A stretch of DNA of 64,000 nt from Iningainema tapete BLCC-T55 (GCF_014698965.1 NZ_JACXAE010000078.1:35313-99312); one strand, 5' to 3'. Positions 53,996-63,028 are shown, counted from the first letter of the stretch. Notes: generated by a model not told the origin, from the letters alone. Translations and numbers: made by a program.

Positions 53996-54250
53996 ATGCG
54001 TTTAAACAAATCTCTGATCTTGATTGGTGCAGTTGGCTTAGTCACCTTAGGTGGTGTAACAGCATCTCCAGCCCTAGCTGATAACCCTTATCGAGACTAT
54101 AGAGTTAATCGAACACAAGAAATTAGTCGGGTACGAGAAATTGATCGGATACAAGAAATTCGTCGCGCACAAGAAGCTCGTCGGGCATACGAAGCTCGTC
54201 GCGAACGCGAACGTCGCGAACGCGAAGCTTTTCGCCTACGTAGATGGTAA
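53996..54250 (+). CDS. Small secreted Arg/Glu-rich helical protein
   Basis: 84 residues. AGGAAG is upstream, and a signal peptide (SLILIGAVGLVTLGGVTASPALA) ends before DNPYRDYR. The mature 56 residues are almost all Arg, Glu, Ala, Gln and Ile in tandem heptad-like units (RTQEISRVREIDRIQEIRRA, QEARRAYEARRERERREREA), so it is a highly charged single helix. No family was recognised. It lies just before the Spy-like lipoprotein on the same strand, with which it may be coexpressed. Confidence 0.65.
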   Translation: MRLNKSLILIGAVGLVTLGGVTASPALADNPYRDYRVNRTQEISRVREIDRIQEIRRAQEARRAYEARRERERREREAFRLRRW

Positions 54251-54394
54251 GGTAAACTATTTTGCTGAGTTTCAGCCCTAATTTCTGAAATCAGTTTTTC
54301 GGAATTCAATTTATTTATAAGTAATTAGGGCCATCTCCGTTTAATGCCTAAAACACTGTTTATGAATAAAACAATTACAAGAGGAGATGTGTTT

Positions 54395-54841
54395 GTGAAG
54401 TTTAAATTAGATGTTAAACCGATTATAGGCACAGCTATGATTGCCATCTTTGCGGCAGGTTGTCAGTTATCTTCTCCGAGTAACACTTCTCAAAACAATT
54501 CTAACTCGACTTCGCTTTCTCAAGCTTCAGAAAGAATGTCAGACCTCAATTTAACTGAAGCGCAAAAAGCACAAATGAAACAAATTAGAGAGCAAAGTCA
54601 AGCGAAAATAACTGCTCTGTTATCTCCAGAACAACAAGCACAATTTAAAGATGCGGCTCAGGGCAAAAATGAATCGCCAATGAGGGTAATACGAAATCTC
54701 AATCTTTCTGAAACGCAAAAACAACAAGTTCGTGAAATTATCCGCGCTCAACGGCAACAATTCCGGGCAATTCTTACTCCAGAGCAGCAAGAAAAAATGA
54801 AACAAAACCGTGGATGGAAGGAAGAATCTTCATCAAATTAA
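54395..54841 (+). CDS. Spy/CpxP-like LTxxQ lipoprotein
   Basis: 148 residues from the GTG at 54395, chosen for GAGGAGAT 6-7 nt upstream. ATGs at 54344 and 54362 would add residues before the signal peptide. The lipobox FAAGC gives a lipid-anchored protein at Cys23. Two LTxxQ-type repeats, LNLTEAQKAQMKQIREQ and LNLSETQKQQVREIIRAQ, each followed by a LSPEQQ/LTPEQQ unit, define the Spy family. Related to 1110-1559. Probably a periplasmic chaperone or metal-stress protein. A strong terminator follows 26 bp later. Confidence 0.8.
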   Translation: MKFKLDVKPIIGTAMIAIFAAGCQLSSPSNTSQNNSNSTSLSQASERMSDLNLTEAQKAQMKQIREQSQAKITALLSPEQQAQFKDAAQGKNESPMRVIRNLNLSETQKQQVREIIRAQRQQFRAILTPEQQEKMKQNRGWKEESSSN

Positions 54842-54867
54842 GACGTTAAGTAAAAATCATGCATTCC

Positions 54868-54903
54868 CAGATCCCCGACAACTTTTACGAAGTCGGGGAT
54901 CTG
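54868..54903. terminator. Terminator between the Spy-like gene and the beta-helix gene
   Basis: CAGATCCCCGAC pairs perfectly with GTCGGGGATCTG around a 12-nt loop. It lies between two convergent genes. Confidence 0.7.
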
Positions 54904-54909
54904 AATACG

Positions 54910-56679
54910 TCAATTTATTGGCTCAACTACAGCATTCAAACCTTTTTTATTTAACGTTTTCACAACATTATTGGCGTTATAGCGACTGCTAAAAACTCCA
55001 ACTTGCATAACGTTTTTACCGTTCCAAACAGTAGAAAAAGCATTAGGAGCAATGAGTTTCACTGTCCTTTGCTGCTGTTCGTCCATTACTTCTACTATCA
55101 CCCTGTAACGTAAATCTATTTGTGCTGATGCCCGACTATTTTCTCTCGGTGCTGCATTGTTTGTTAATGCTGAAACTTTGCGCATATTGCCTGTATTCCC
55201 GATGGGAACTTTGGCATTGGGAACGGGCAAAAGAGCTGATGCCCCTGTAGGTGCTGGTTCTAATACTGGTAGTGACTGTTGTTGATTACTTGCTCTTTGT
55301 ACTGGTACTGATGTTACTGGTTGCTCATCAGAAGGGATTGGAGATGTGGTAGATGAGGGTGCGGCAAATTCAATGACTTGCGGTGAAGTGCGCACATAAT
55401 TTAACTGTGATGTGCTATTATCTGTTACTGGTTGAGATGTTTGCCTTCTGTTATAACCAGTTAAGCTGCTAGGAGTAGGAAACCCAGTACTTTTAACTAA
55501 GTTTGATTGATTGACGGGAGCTACATTAGGTGGTATACTTAAGCGCTGGATAGGTGACTGTGGACGATTTTGTGCATAACTGGTGTTATTGGGCAGCTTG
55601 GTGGTAAGTCTATTTGTATTATGAGCGATCGCCTCAGCATTCGTTGGAGTTACGTTAGACACATTGGTTGAACCGCTAAGATCTACCTTTCCCGCGATGC
55701 GATTCGTAGCCAGGTTGTTCCCAAAGGATGCGATCGCCACTTTTGCCGCACTAGCATTAATATCGTAGCGAGCGTTATTGCGAAACTCATTACCACCAGG
55801 TTGGGCAGCACTTCCTAAATCTGGGCTGGATTGAGCAAGAGCCACTAACCCATCTTCAGTGTTGTTCTGAATGAGATTACTGCGCAAAATTGGGCGTGAT
55901 GAAGCTTGCACCACAATCCCAGTTCTGTTATTTTGAATCGAGTTCCCTACTACTAATGGCTGGGCATTTTGAGCGATATTCACGCCAAAGCCTGTTTGTT
56001 GAAATACATTCTCGCGTACTTCCGGTTGAGAACTACCAGCGATGGTAATTCCATTTGCGCCATTACGATAGAAGTGGTTTTTGCGGATGATGGGCGCACC
56101 ATTGCCGGTAACGCTGATTCCATCTTGGGTACTTCCAGTAAAAGTATTGGACGCAACTACTGGATTACTGTATTCAATCCACAAACCGTATCCACGGGCA
56201 TTGGGATTTGTCACTGTTACCCCAGTTAAAATTGCTTGGTTTGCGCCAACGATGGTGACATTCTGACGACCAAAGGTACGACTGAGGTAATCACCACCTC
56301 CTTGAATTACAATACCATTTCCTTTACTACCAGAGTCACCTTGAATGGAAACTCCTGGTTTGAGCATCAAAGGAAACACTTCTCCAGACTCATTGCTGTA
56401 AGTACCACTGGAGAGCATGATGGTAGTATGAGGACGAGCTATTTGTAAAGCCCTAGTAATTGTTTTTAAAGGAGTGCCTTCACCACCATTACCTCGATCA
56501 TCGCCGCTACCTGGGTTGACAAACAGTACATTAACCTGAGACATTGTTTTGACATCGCCCAGTCTCTGTTGGGATACTGGGGATGTTTGAGCAATGGCAG
56601 TATTGGATTTAATACCCAGTAATGCGATCGCCATGCCCACACTAGCGGTGAACAAAACAGATTGGGGAGATAAACGCAT
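54910..56679 (-). CDS. DUF1565/beta-helix exported protein with SPOR-like C-terminus
   Basis: 589 residues from the ATG at 56677-56679, where a signal peptide starts (VLFTASVGMAIALLGIKSNTAIAQ). An in-frame ATG at 56781 adds 34 residues. Residues about 45-330 are DUF1565 plus a right-handed beta-helix (NPGSGDDRGNGGEGTPLKTI, FGRQNVTIVGANQAILTGVTV, repeated N-x-I turns). A Ser/Pro/Thr-rich linker (about 350-510) follows. The C-terminus VMQVGVFSSRYNANNVVKTLNKKGLNAVVEP resembles a SPOR domain, which binds denuded septal peptidoglycan. It is a paralogue of the SLH protein at 31539, with a different wall-binding end. Confidence 0.85.
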   Translation of the reverse strand: MRLSPQSVLFTASVGMAIALLGIKSNTAIAQTSPVSQQRLGDVKTMSQVNVLFVNPGSGDDRGNGGEGTPLKTITRALQIARPHTTIMLSSGTYSNESGEVFPLMLKPGVSIQGDSGSKGNGIVIQGGGDYLSRTFGRQNVTIVGANQAILTGVTVTNPNARGYGLWIEYSNPVVASNTFTGSTQDGISVTGNGAPIIRKNHFYRNGANGITIAGSSQPEVRENVFQQTGFGVNIAQNAQPLVVGNSIQNNRTGIVVQASSRPILRSNLIQNNTEDGLVALAQSSPDLGSAAQPGGNEFRNNARYDINASAAKVAIASFGNNLATNRIAGKVDLSGSTNVSNVTPTNAEAIAHNTNRLTTKLPNNTSYAQNRPQSPIQRLSIPPNVAPVNQSNLVKSTGFPTPSSLTGYNRRQTSQPVTDNSTSQLNYVRTSPQVIEFAAPSSTTSPIPSDEQPVTSVPVQRASNQQQSLPVLEPAPTGASALLPVPNAKVPIGNTGNMRKVSALTNNAAPRENSRASAQIDLRYRVIVEVMDEQQQRTVKLIAPNAFSTVWNGKNVMQVGVFSSRYNANNVVKTLNKKGLNAVVEPIN

Positions 56680-56980
56680 TGCTACTTGAGTAAATGATGA
56701 TGATTTATAACTTTTGGCAATCCTATTGGCACTCAAAACGCAGTAAGAGTGAAGCTTAGAGAAAACGTAGTGGTGAAACAACTTTTTTGCACTCCTTTAA
56801 CCAAAAATAAACTTTTATACCTGCGGTTACGCAAATATGTTGATAATATGGCTCACATATTGACAGAATGGCTACTTTTGATACAAAGTAATTTAGTAAG
56901 AATCAATCAAAATGCGAGAAACCGTTGCGAATATGAGAGGGGCTGGCTGTTACGATGAAAACAATAATGGGGTTGTTGTA

Positions 56981-58048
56981 ATGGTCCCACACAGCCAAAA
57001 AGAACAAATAGAGCAGATAGTTTACCGCATTCTCGACGCAAATTTAGACCGTGCTCGTGAGGGCTTGCGTATTATTGAAGAATGGTGCCGATTTGGCATA
57101 GGTAATGCCCAATTGGCTCATGAATGCAAGAAAGAACGTCAAGAACTAGCAAGCTGGCATACGGCTCAAATGCGAGCGGCGCGAAACACGCCAAACGATC
57201 CTGGTACTGAATTAACCCATCCTCACGAAGAACAACGCACGAGCATTCAATCATTATTACAAGCTAACTTCTGTCGTGTACAAGAAGCCCTGCGGGTACT
57301 TGAAGAATATGGCAAGCTCCATAACCCAGAGATGGGAAAAGCTTGTAAGCAGATGCGCTATCGCATTTATAGTTTGGAAAGTAATTTAATGGGTTATCAA
57401 CGCCATCAATTACTATTGCGATCGCGTTTGTATTTAGTCACCTCCCCACAAGAAAAGTTATTGGAAACGGTAGAAGCAGCCCTCAAAGGTGGATTAACGC
57501 TGGTGCAGTACCGCGACAAAACCGCCAATGATGCTGTTCTGTTTGAACAAGCCAAGAAACTGCGCAAATTATGTAATGCCTACAGGGCTATTTTTATTGT
57601 CAATGATCGAGTAGACTTAGCTTTGGCAGTAGACGCAGATGGGGTGCATTTAGGACAACTTGATATGCCCATTGCTATTGCCCGACAATTACTCGGTCCC
57701 CATCGCTTGATAGGTCGTTCTACCACAAATTCAGAAGAATTGCAACGGGCAATAGCTGAAGGTGCAGATTATGTAGGAGTAGGTCCAGTTTACGAAACTC
57801 CTACAAAAGAAGGCAAGGCAGCTGCTGGTTTAGAATATGTGACTTACGCGGCGAAAAATTGTTCCATACCTTGGTTTGCGATTGGCGGCATTGATCCAAA
57901 TAATATCAATGACGTGATTGATGCTGGTGCAACTCGTGTATCGGTAGTGCGCAGCATCATGCAAGCAGATCAACCCACTTTAGTAACACAATACCTTGTA
58001 TCTCAGCTACATCGCATTCAACCAGAACAAAGCAAGTCTTATGTCTGA
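56981..58048 (+). CDS. thiE: Thiamine-phosphate synthase, long cyanobacterial type
   Basis: 355 residues from the ATG at 56981. An in-frame ATG at 56912 is possible but lies in poorly conserved sequence. Residues about 1-140 form the N-terminal helical domain found in cyanobacterial ThiE (YRILDANLDRAREGLRIIEEWCRF, LQANFCRVQEALRVLEEYGKL). The TIM-barrel synthase follows with LVTSPQEKLLETVEAALKGG, QYRDK, DGVHLGQLD, GRSTTNSEELQRA, VGPVYETPTKEG and FAIGGI. It joins the HMP-PP pyrimidine to the thiazole phosphate. The thiS gene overlaps its end by 8 bp. No TPP riboswitch was recognised upstream. Confidence 0.93.
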   Translation: MVPHSQKEQIEQIVYRILDANLDRAREGLRIIEEWCRFGIGNAQLAHECKKERQELASWHTAQMRAARNTPNDPGTELTHPHEEQRTSIQSLLQANFCRVQEALRVLEEYGKLHNPEMGKACKQMRYRIYSLESNLMGYQRHQLLLRSRLYLVTSPQEKLLETVEAALKGGLTLVQYRDKTANDAVLFEQAKKLRKLCNAYRAIFIVNDRVDLALAVDADGVHLGQLDMPIAIARQLLGPHRLIGRSTTNSEELQRAIAEGADYVGVGPVYETPTKEGKAAAGLEYVTYAAKNCSIPWFAIGGIDPNNINDVIDAGATRVSVVRSIMQADQPTLVTQYLVSQLHRIQPEQSKSYV

Positions 58049-58253
58049 TCGAATTACGCTTGTTATCAACGGAGAAACCAAGAGTTGCATCTCCCAAACT
58101 CTTCTACCTGATTTGCTCCAACAGTTAGGTTTTAATCCTCGCTTAGTAGCAGTAGAGTATAACGGCGAAATTTTACATCGTCAGTTTTGGGATCAGACAA
58201 AAGTGCAACAGGATGATAATATTGAAGTCGTCACAATTGTGGGCGGTGGTTAA
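58041..58253 (+). CDS. thiS: Sulfur carrier protein ThiS
   Basis: 70 residues from the ATG at 58041, overlapping the thiE end. A ubiquitin-like fold, ITLVINGETKSCISQTLLPDLLQQLGFNPRLVAVEYNGEIL, ends in the required C-terminal Gly-Gly (IEVVTIVGGG). It carries the thiocarboxylate sulfur for the thiazole ring of thiamine. The terminal Gly-Gly-Gly has one extra Gly, usual in some ThiS proteins. Its stop overlaps the end of a convergent glycosyltransferase gene. Confidence 0.93.
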   Translation: MSDRITLVINGETKSCISQTLLPDLLQQLGFNPRLVAVEYNGEILHRQFWDQTKVQQDDNIEVVTIVGGG

Positions 58254-59470
58254 GTTAGTATGCAGGAATAAGCATTATGAACGTAAAGTGAGCGATAAAG
58301 GATTTTATGGCTGGCTTTTGCTTTTCCTCTGCACCCAAGTCGTTCGCGCAACTTTTGATCTTGGCATAATCGCCGGAAAGCTTGCAAAACCTCGCAACCA
58401 GAGAATGGGTTAACCAGTATACCATTGTCTTCATGGCGCACTGTATCAATCAAACTCGCCAAGCGAGAAGCAATTACAGGCTTGCCAAAGTAGCCTGCTT
58501 CTTTGTATGCAAATAGCATATCAAGGCTAGCTGTGGGATCTGGCACAGTCAGCATTGCAAACATGTCACATGCTGCATAATAGCTTGCTAATTCTGTATC
58601 AGGTATATATCCAGCAAAATGTACCCTCCGCCCCACACGTAAGCGACTAGCTAGAGATTTAAGTTCTAACTCCAAAGGTCCTTGCCCACAAAGTATATAA
58701 TGAACATCTAACCCAAGAGTTAGCAATGGCGTGAGATTTTCAATGATTTGATCAAACCCTTGCCGCTTGATTAGTCTTCCTACCGAAAGAATGACTACTG
58801 CTGTGTCGGGAATATGATATGCACTCCGCACACGCTGCCGTAGACTTTCAAGATAACTTGGACTTAGTGCATTGCCAAATTTCTCTTTTCTGATCGCAGG
58901 ATAAATTACATGGGTAGGAGTGTTAAACTGAAAGTGAGTGGTAAGGTAATCGCGAATAAAAGAATTGTGACAAACAATTCCAAGTGATCGCCTGAATGTC
59001 AGTTCTAAAAGTGAATGCAAAATAGGATTACGTAAAGCATTAGCAATATCATTGCCATGTATGTAGATAAAAAAGCGAATAGGTAAAATATAACTTAGTA
59101 GCAAAAGAGAAATAAAATCGTAACCGTGTCCCCACTCAATATAGCGGTAGTGATAGCGAAAATAGAGTTTAATTGCTAACACAAATGGACAAACTATATT
59201 GAACAAAGGTTGTAGGATTCCCATCAAACCAAATCGGTATTTAGGAATCAACCAACGATAAACAGGAAATGGCTGCATCTTGTCAAAGGCTTTATCTCCC
59301 CTACAACTGGCTACCAAAGCAATTACCTTTTCAGGATCTTGCATACAGCGGTTGTAGATATACTCCTCTATTCCTCCTGCTTTGGGTAGGAAATTTCGAG
59401 ATATAACTAAGATTTCTGGCGATGCTGTGTTGCCCCTGATGGTTGTTTCTATTTGTGAAATATTTTCCAT
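58250..59470 (-). CDS. Glycosyltransferase family 4 protein
   Basis: 406 residues. The acceptor-side domain starts near residue 18 (ILVISRNFLPKAGGIEEYIYN). The donor-binding domain has VVILSVGRLIKRQGFDQIIENL, YILCGQGPLELELKSLASRL, HFAGYIPDTELASYYAACDMF and ASLDMLFAYKEAGYFGKPVIAS. The last about 25 residues (SHKILYRSLYVHNAYSCILT) look unlike the family and may result from a changed end. A glycan or glycolipid role is likely. It is convergent with thiS, sharing 4 bp. Confidence 0.87.
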   Translation of the reverse strand: MENISQIETTIRGNTASPEILVISRNFLPKAGGIEEYIYNRCMQDPEKVIALVASCRGDKAFDKMQPFPVYRWLIPKYRFGLMGILQPLFNIVCPFVLAIKLYFRYHYRYIEWGHGYDFISLLLLSYILPIRFFIYIHGNDIANALRNPILHSLLELTFRRSLGIVCHNSFIRDYLTTHFQFNTPTHVIYPAIRKEKFGNALSPSYLESLRQRVRSAYHIPDTAVVILSVGRLIKRQGFDQIIENLTPLLTLGLDVHYILCGQGPLELELKSLASRLRVGRRVHFAGYIPDTELASYYAACDMFAMLTVPDPTASLDMLFAYKEAGYFGKPVIASRLASLIDTVRHEDNGILVNPFSGCEVLQAFRRLCQDQKLRERLGCRGKAKASHKILYRSLYVHNAYSCILT

Positions 59471-60032
59471 GAAAGTTTAAAAATACACCTTTCCAATGGC
59501 AGAAAAAATCCACAGAAAATTTGCTATTTTCAGTTACTTATGCTAAGAAAAAGTTGATGTGATTCAGACGCTAAGAAAACAGAACAAAACTCCAAATATA
59601 AGATTTGTGAAACTACTACTTATAGGTTATCCGATGATTAATGGGGTATGATGCCAAAATGCCGAATTGGTGTAGTAATATGTATTAAAAATTTACATAC
59701 ACTAAACCAGAACCCCGACTTCTTTAAGAAGTCGGGGTTCTTTGTTAAATTAGATTAAGTAGTTTGTAGTCAGCGCTACTCTCCCTTGAAGCCGCTCCGC
59801 GTCTACAGCGCTTAAGATTGAGAGCGCTCTCTGCGCTCACTACAAACATAAGATTAATTTATGCCTTGTTACTTGTACGGTTATCTGCTCCAGAAATCCC
59901 CCCTGAGTAAGCTGAAGATGGAGGAACAGAAACGGTACATTAAATATGTAGCCTTTGATATAGAGCTACATGCTGCCTTGTTGGTGTGACAAAGCAAAAA
60001 TCGAAATAAGAATGTTTTTTAGTGACAGTATT
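59471..60032. other. Repeat-bearing spacer upstream of the DUF1517 gene
   Basis: About 560 bp without a convincing gene. It contains a 31-bp hairpin with 15-bp arms GAACCCCGACTTCTT (59710-59740), followed by TTTGTT, and the third GTTTGTAGT-type repeat (59762-59847). The promoter of the glycosyltransferase gene should be at its left end. Confidence 0.6.
59762..59847. repeat. GTTTGTAGTAAGCGC palindromic repeat, copy 3
   Basis: GTTTGTAGTCAGCGCTACTC and a partner ending TGCGCTCACTACAAAC, with internal GCGCTTAAG and GAGCGCTCT units. Longer and more divergent than copies at 12661 and 29457. Confidence 0.8.
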
Positions 60033-61010
60033 ATGCGTGAAAAATTAAAACAAACCATTAAACCGCTGTTTAAGTCTTTGCTCATTCTTAGCCTAGTGTT
60101 GGGTTTGACACTTGGTCATGCCAATGGAGCAATAGCTGCTCGCAGCGGTGGTAGAATCGGAGGTGGTTCCTTTAGAGTACCCTCAAGTCGTACCTACAAC
60201 CCTCCTCGCTCCTACGCACCAGGTGGCGGGGGGTACTATCCGGCTCCTTATCCTGGAGGTGGTTTTGGCTTTCCTTTCCTGATTCCTTTTTGGGGTATTG
60301 GGGGTGGCTTTGGCGGATTGTTTAGCATTTTGATTTTTATTGCTTTCGCTAATTTCTTAGTGCAAGCTTTCCGTCGCGTTAGTAGCGGTGAGTCAAATGA
60401 TGTTGGCTACAGCAGTAATCCAGAGGTTTCCGTCACTCGTTTACAAGTGGGTTTATTAGCCAGCGCTCGAGCTTTACAACCCGAACTTAATTACATTGCG
60501 GAAACTGCTGATACTAATTCTTCAGAAGGAAGAGCAGAAATATTGCAAGAGGCAAGTCTTGCTCTACTACGTCATCCAGAGTACTGGGTATATGCTAGCA
60601 GTGAAACACAACTTGCCCGTCTCAATTCCGCTGAAGCTCAGTTTAATCGTTTAGCATTAGCAGAGCGGAGCAAGTTTACCGCAGAAACTCTTTCTAATGT
60701 CAACAACCAGTTAAAAGAAGCTGCTCCTAACAATGCTTTACCTGGTAATAGTGTTGATAATCCCACTCGTTTGATTACTGAAGGTCCTGGAGAGTATATT
60801 ATTGTTACTCTATTAGCAGCAACCTTGGGTAAATTCCAAGTCCCACAAGTTAACAGTACTGAAGACTTGCGTCAAGCTTTACGTCAAATTGGTAGTATTC
60901 CTGGTGAGCAACTACTAGCGATCGAACTTCTGTGGACTCCACAAGCTGAAGGTGATACTCTTACTAGTGATGATTTGCTTGCTGAGTATCCTAATTTGAA
61001 TCTGGTTTAG
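60033..61010 (+). CDS. DUF1517 domain protein
   Basis: 325 residues from the ATG at 60033. In-frame ATGs at 59970 and 60012 are upstream and less likely. A signal peptide or anchor (SLLILSLVLGLTLGHANGAIA) is followed by a Gly/Tyr/Pro-rich region (SGGRIGGGSFRVPSSRTYNP, GGGGYYPAPYPGGG), a second hydrophobic segment (GLFSILIFIAFANFLVQAF), and the DUF1517 domain (VSVTRLQVGLLASARALQPELNYIAETADT ... EYIIVTLLAAT). The family is conserved in cyanobacteria and plastids with unknown function, probably thylakoid- or envelope-bound. The 50-bp region downstream runs into a large palindromic repeat. Confidence 0.85.
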   Translation: MREKLKQTIKPLFKSLLILSLVLGLTLGHANGAIAARSGGRIGGGSFRVPSSRTYNPPRSYAPGGGGYYPAPYPGGGFGFPFLIPFWGIGGGFGGLFSILIFIAFANFLVQAFRRVSSGESNDVGYSSNPEVSVTRLQVGLLASARALQPELNYIAETADTNSSEGRAEILQEASLALLRHPEYWVYASSETQLARLNSAEAQFNRLALAERSKFTAETLSNVNNQLKEAAPNNALPGNSVDNPTRLITEGPGEYIIVTLLAATLGKFQVPQVNSTEDLRQALRQIGSIPGEQLLAIELLWTPQAEGDTLTSDDLLAEYPNLNLV

Positions 61011-61028
61011 CTACTCCCTCGTCACTCC

Positions 61029-61143
61029 CCTCGTTCCCACGCTCTGCGTGGGAATGCAGTACCAGAGGCTCTGCCTCCCTCCCAGGCTGTAGAAGTGGCA
61101 GAGCCACTAGGGAGGCATTCCCAGCCGGAGGCTAGGAACGAGG
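61029..61143. repeat. Large palindromic interspersed repeat
   Basis: CCTCGTTCCCACGCTCTGCG opens and GGCTAGGAACGAGG closes an element of about 115 bp, containing paired GAGGCTCTGCC and GGCAGAGCC-like units. It lies between the convergent DUF1517 and kinase genes. A recurrent repeat type in filamentous cyanobacteria. Confidence 0.85.
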
Positions 61144-61168
61144 GAGGGGGTGACGGGTAAGCGCTCCC

Positions 61169-63028
61169 CTAAAAACTGGCGACAACGCGAAAGCCACATA
61201 CTCTCAATCCACCTTCTGGTTCATTCCAACTACGACTGGCGCTACGACAAAGTACTGGACTAAAATTCCAAGAACCACCACGCAGTACTCGGCGATTATA
61301 ATCTCCTCCATGTTCCCATACTTTACCATCATTTGGTGCACCATCATAATTTTTGTGCCAAGGATCAGCACACCATTCCCAAACTAATCCGTGCATATCA
61401 TATAATCCAAAGGCGTTGGCTATTTGAAAGCTGCCTACAGATGTTGTCTCTTTGCGGTATTTGCTTTTTGGTTCTACAGTATATGCTTTGCCAGAGATAC
61501 AGTTGGCTAAGTTAGGGGTGAGTGTGAAGCCAAAGTGAAAGGGTGTGGTAGTTCCAGCGCGACAAGCATATTCCCACTCAGCTTCACTAGGTAAGCGGTA
61601 ATCTCTTCCTGTTTTTTCCACCAGCCTAGCACAAAATTCTTGCACTTCATACCAAGATACATTTTCTACTGGTCGATTTATCCCTTTGTATTTGGATGGA
61701 TTGGGATTTAATGACTGTTTGATTTTGGGTAAAGCTGCTACTGCCTTCCAAATCGCTTGAGTTACAGGATATTTACCCATAAAAAAAGGTTCGACATTGA
61801 CTTGATGCTGTGGACGTTCATCAGCATCTCCTTCATTTTCTGGTGAACCCATGATAAATGTACCACCAGGAATGGCTACCATTTCTAGACTTAGTTCGTT
61901 ACCTAAGTTTTCTATATAATACTTTGCATTTTGCCTGGTACGATTAGTTTCTTTACCTTCTACGTCTGTTGTGACTACATCAAATTCAAATATTTGTAAC
62001 GCTGGAAATGTCAGTGTTTCTTGTGAAGGTATATTCTGTGTTTCTTGTTGGGATGCTACTGGTTGCTTGATTTGTTTTTGCCCATTCAAGTCTTGGAGTA
62101 CTTCTGCTGCTGTTTGATATCGTTCTTTGGCTAAGTGTTTGATCAACTTATCCAGTATTTGCCCTAAGTCTTCACTAATTGTAATACCTTTTTCTTGTAA
62201 AACTTCTCGCCACAACCATTGACCACTCATGGCATCATAGATACGATCTTCAATATGTCCATCAGGGGTTCTGATTGGTAAACATTGAGTTAAAAGTCGC
62301 ACGCAAGTTACACCCAAGGCGTATAAATCACTGGCGTGACAAGCAAATCCCGCCATTTGTTCATTGGGCGCGTAACCAATTGTGTAAATTACTGTGGCTT
62401 GTCTGGCTATACTGGTTTGTGTTACGTGCTTGGCTCCACCAAAGTCAATTAATACAAGTTCCCCACCGTCGTTACCGTTTCTTCCTTTGGATGTGCTCTG
62501 GGGCGATCGCCTAATGATGTTTTCTGGTTTAATATCCCTATGGATCACATTATGTGAGTGAATGAATTCTAGCACAGGTAATAAGTCAGCCAAGAGCGCA
62601 CGAATTTGCTCTTCGCTAAAAGCCTTTTGCATCCCTTCAAGTAAAAGTGTTTGCCCTTCAATAAATTCTTGTACTAGATACAAGCATGAGCCTTGTTCAA
62701 AAAAGGCAAGTAGTCTGGGAATTGAAGGATGATTCTCCCCAAGTTCATATAATCGAAACGCTTCTTCTTTAAATAATGCTGCCGCTTTCGTTCTTTCACT
62801 TGTTCCTTGAATTTGGGGAAAAAATTGCTTTATCACGCAGGGCGCATCCAACCTATCTGCATCTTCTGCAGCGTAAGTTCTACTAAAACCCCCTTCTCCT
62901 AATAATCTTAATACACGATAACGGTTTCTCAGCAGGTTGCCAAAGTTGCTCTGTCCACAACTAATGCAAAATCTATTGCCGTCAGAGTTGAAGGGATTTG
63001 AGCAATTGGGATTTTGGCAGATTTGCAT
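61169..63028 (-). CDS. Ser/Thr protein kinase fused to a formylglycine-generating-enzyme-like domain
   Basis: 619 residues from the ATG at 63026-63028. An in-frame ATG at 63079 precedes the zinc-ribbon. Four cysteines near the start (CQNPNCSNPF, FCISCGQ) form a zinc ribbon. The kinase domain (about 30-330) has GEGGFSRTYAAED, the catalytic HRDIKPENII and DFGGAKHV. After a linker the C-terminal about 240 residues form a sulfatase-modifying factor (FGE-sulfatase) domain: AIPGGTFIMGSPENEGDADERPQHQVNVEPFFMGKYPVTQAIW, RDYRLPSEAEWEYACRAGT, VLRGGSWNFSPVLCRSASR. A common cyanobacterial fusion. The target is unknown. Cytoplasmic. Confidence 0.9.
   Translation of the reverse strand: MQICQNPNCSNPFNSDGNRFCISCGQSNFGNLLRNRYRVLRLLGEGGFSRTYAAEDADRLDAPCVIKQFFPQIQGTSERTKAAALFKEEAFRLYELGENHPSIPRLLAFFEQGSCLYLVQEFIEGQTLLLEGMQKAFSEEQIRALLADLLPVLEFIHSHNVIHRDIKPENIIRRSPQSTSKGRNGNDGGELVLIDFGGAKHVTQTSIARQATVIYTIGYAPNEQMAGFACHASDLYALGVTCVRLLTQCLPIRTPDGHIEDRIYDAMSGQWLWREVLQEKGITISEDLGQILDKLIKHLAKERYQTAAEVLQDLNGQKQIKQPVASQQETQNIPSQETLTFPALQIFEFDVVTTDVEGKETNRTRQNAKYYIENLGNELSLEMVAIPGGTFIMGSPENEGDADERPQHQVNVEPFFMGKYPVTQAIWKAVAALPKIKQSLNPNPSKYKGINRPVENVSWYEVQEFCARLVEKTGRDYRLPSEAEWEYACRAGTTTPFHFGFTLTPNLANCISGKAYTVEPKSKYRKETTSVGSFQIANAFGLYDMHGLVWEWCADPWHKNYDGAPNDGKVWEHGGDYNRRVLRGGSWNFSPVLCRSASRSWNEPEGGLRVCGFRVVASF

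Noticed and set aside
56680..56980. TPP riboswitch looked for upstream of thiE
   Set aside because: No conserved TPP aptamer core was recognised by eye. A covariance-model search would settle it.
61169..63028. FGE-like domain considered as the variable protein of a diversity-generating retroelement
   Set aside because: No reverse transcriptase, accessory gene or template/variable repeat pair is visible in the window.
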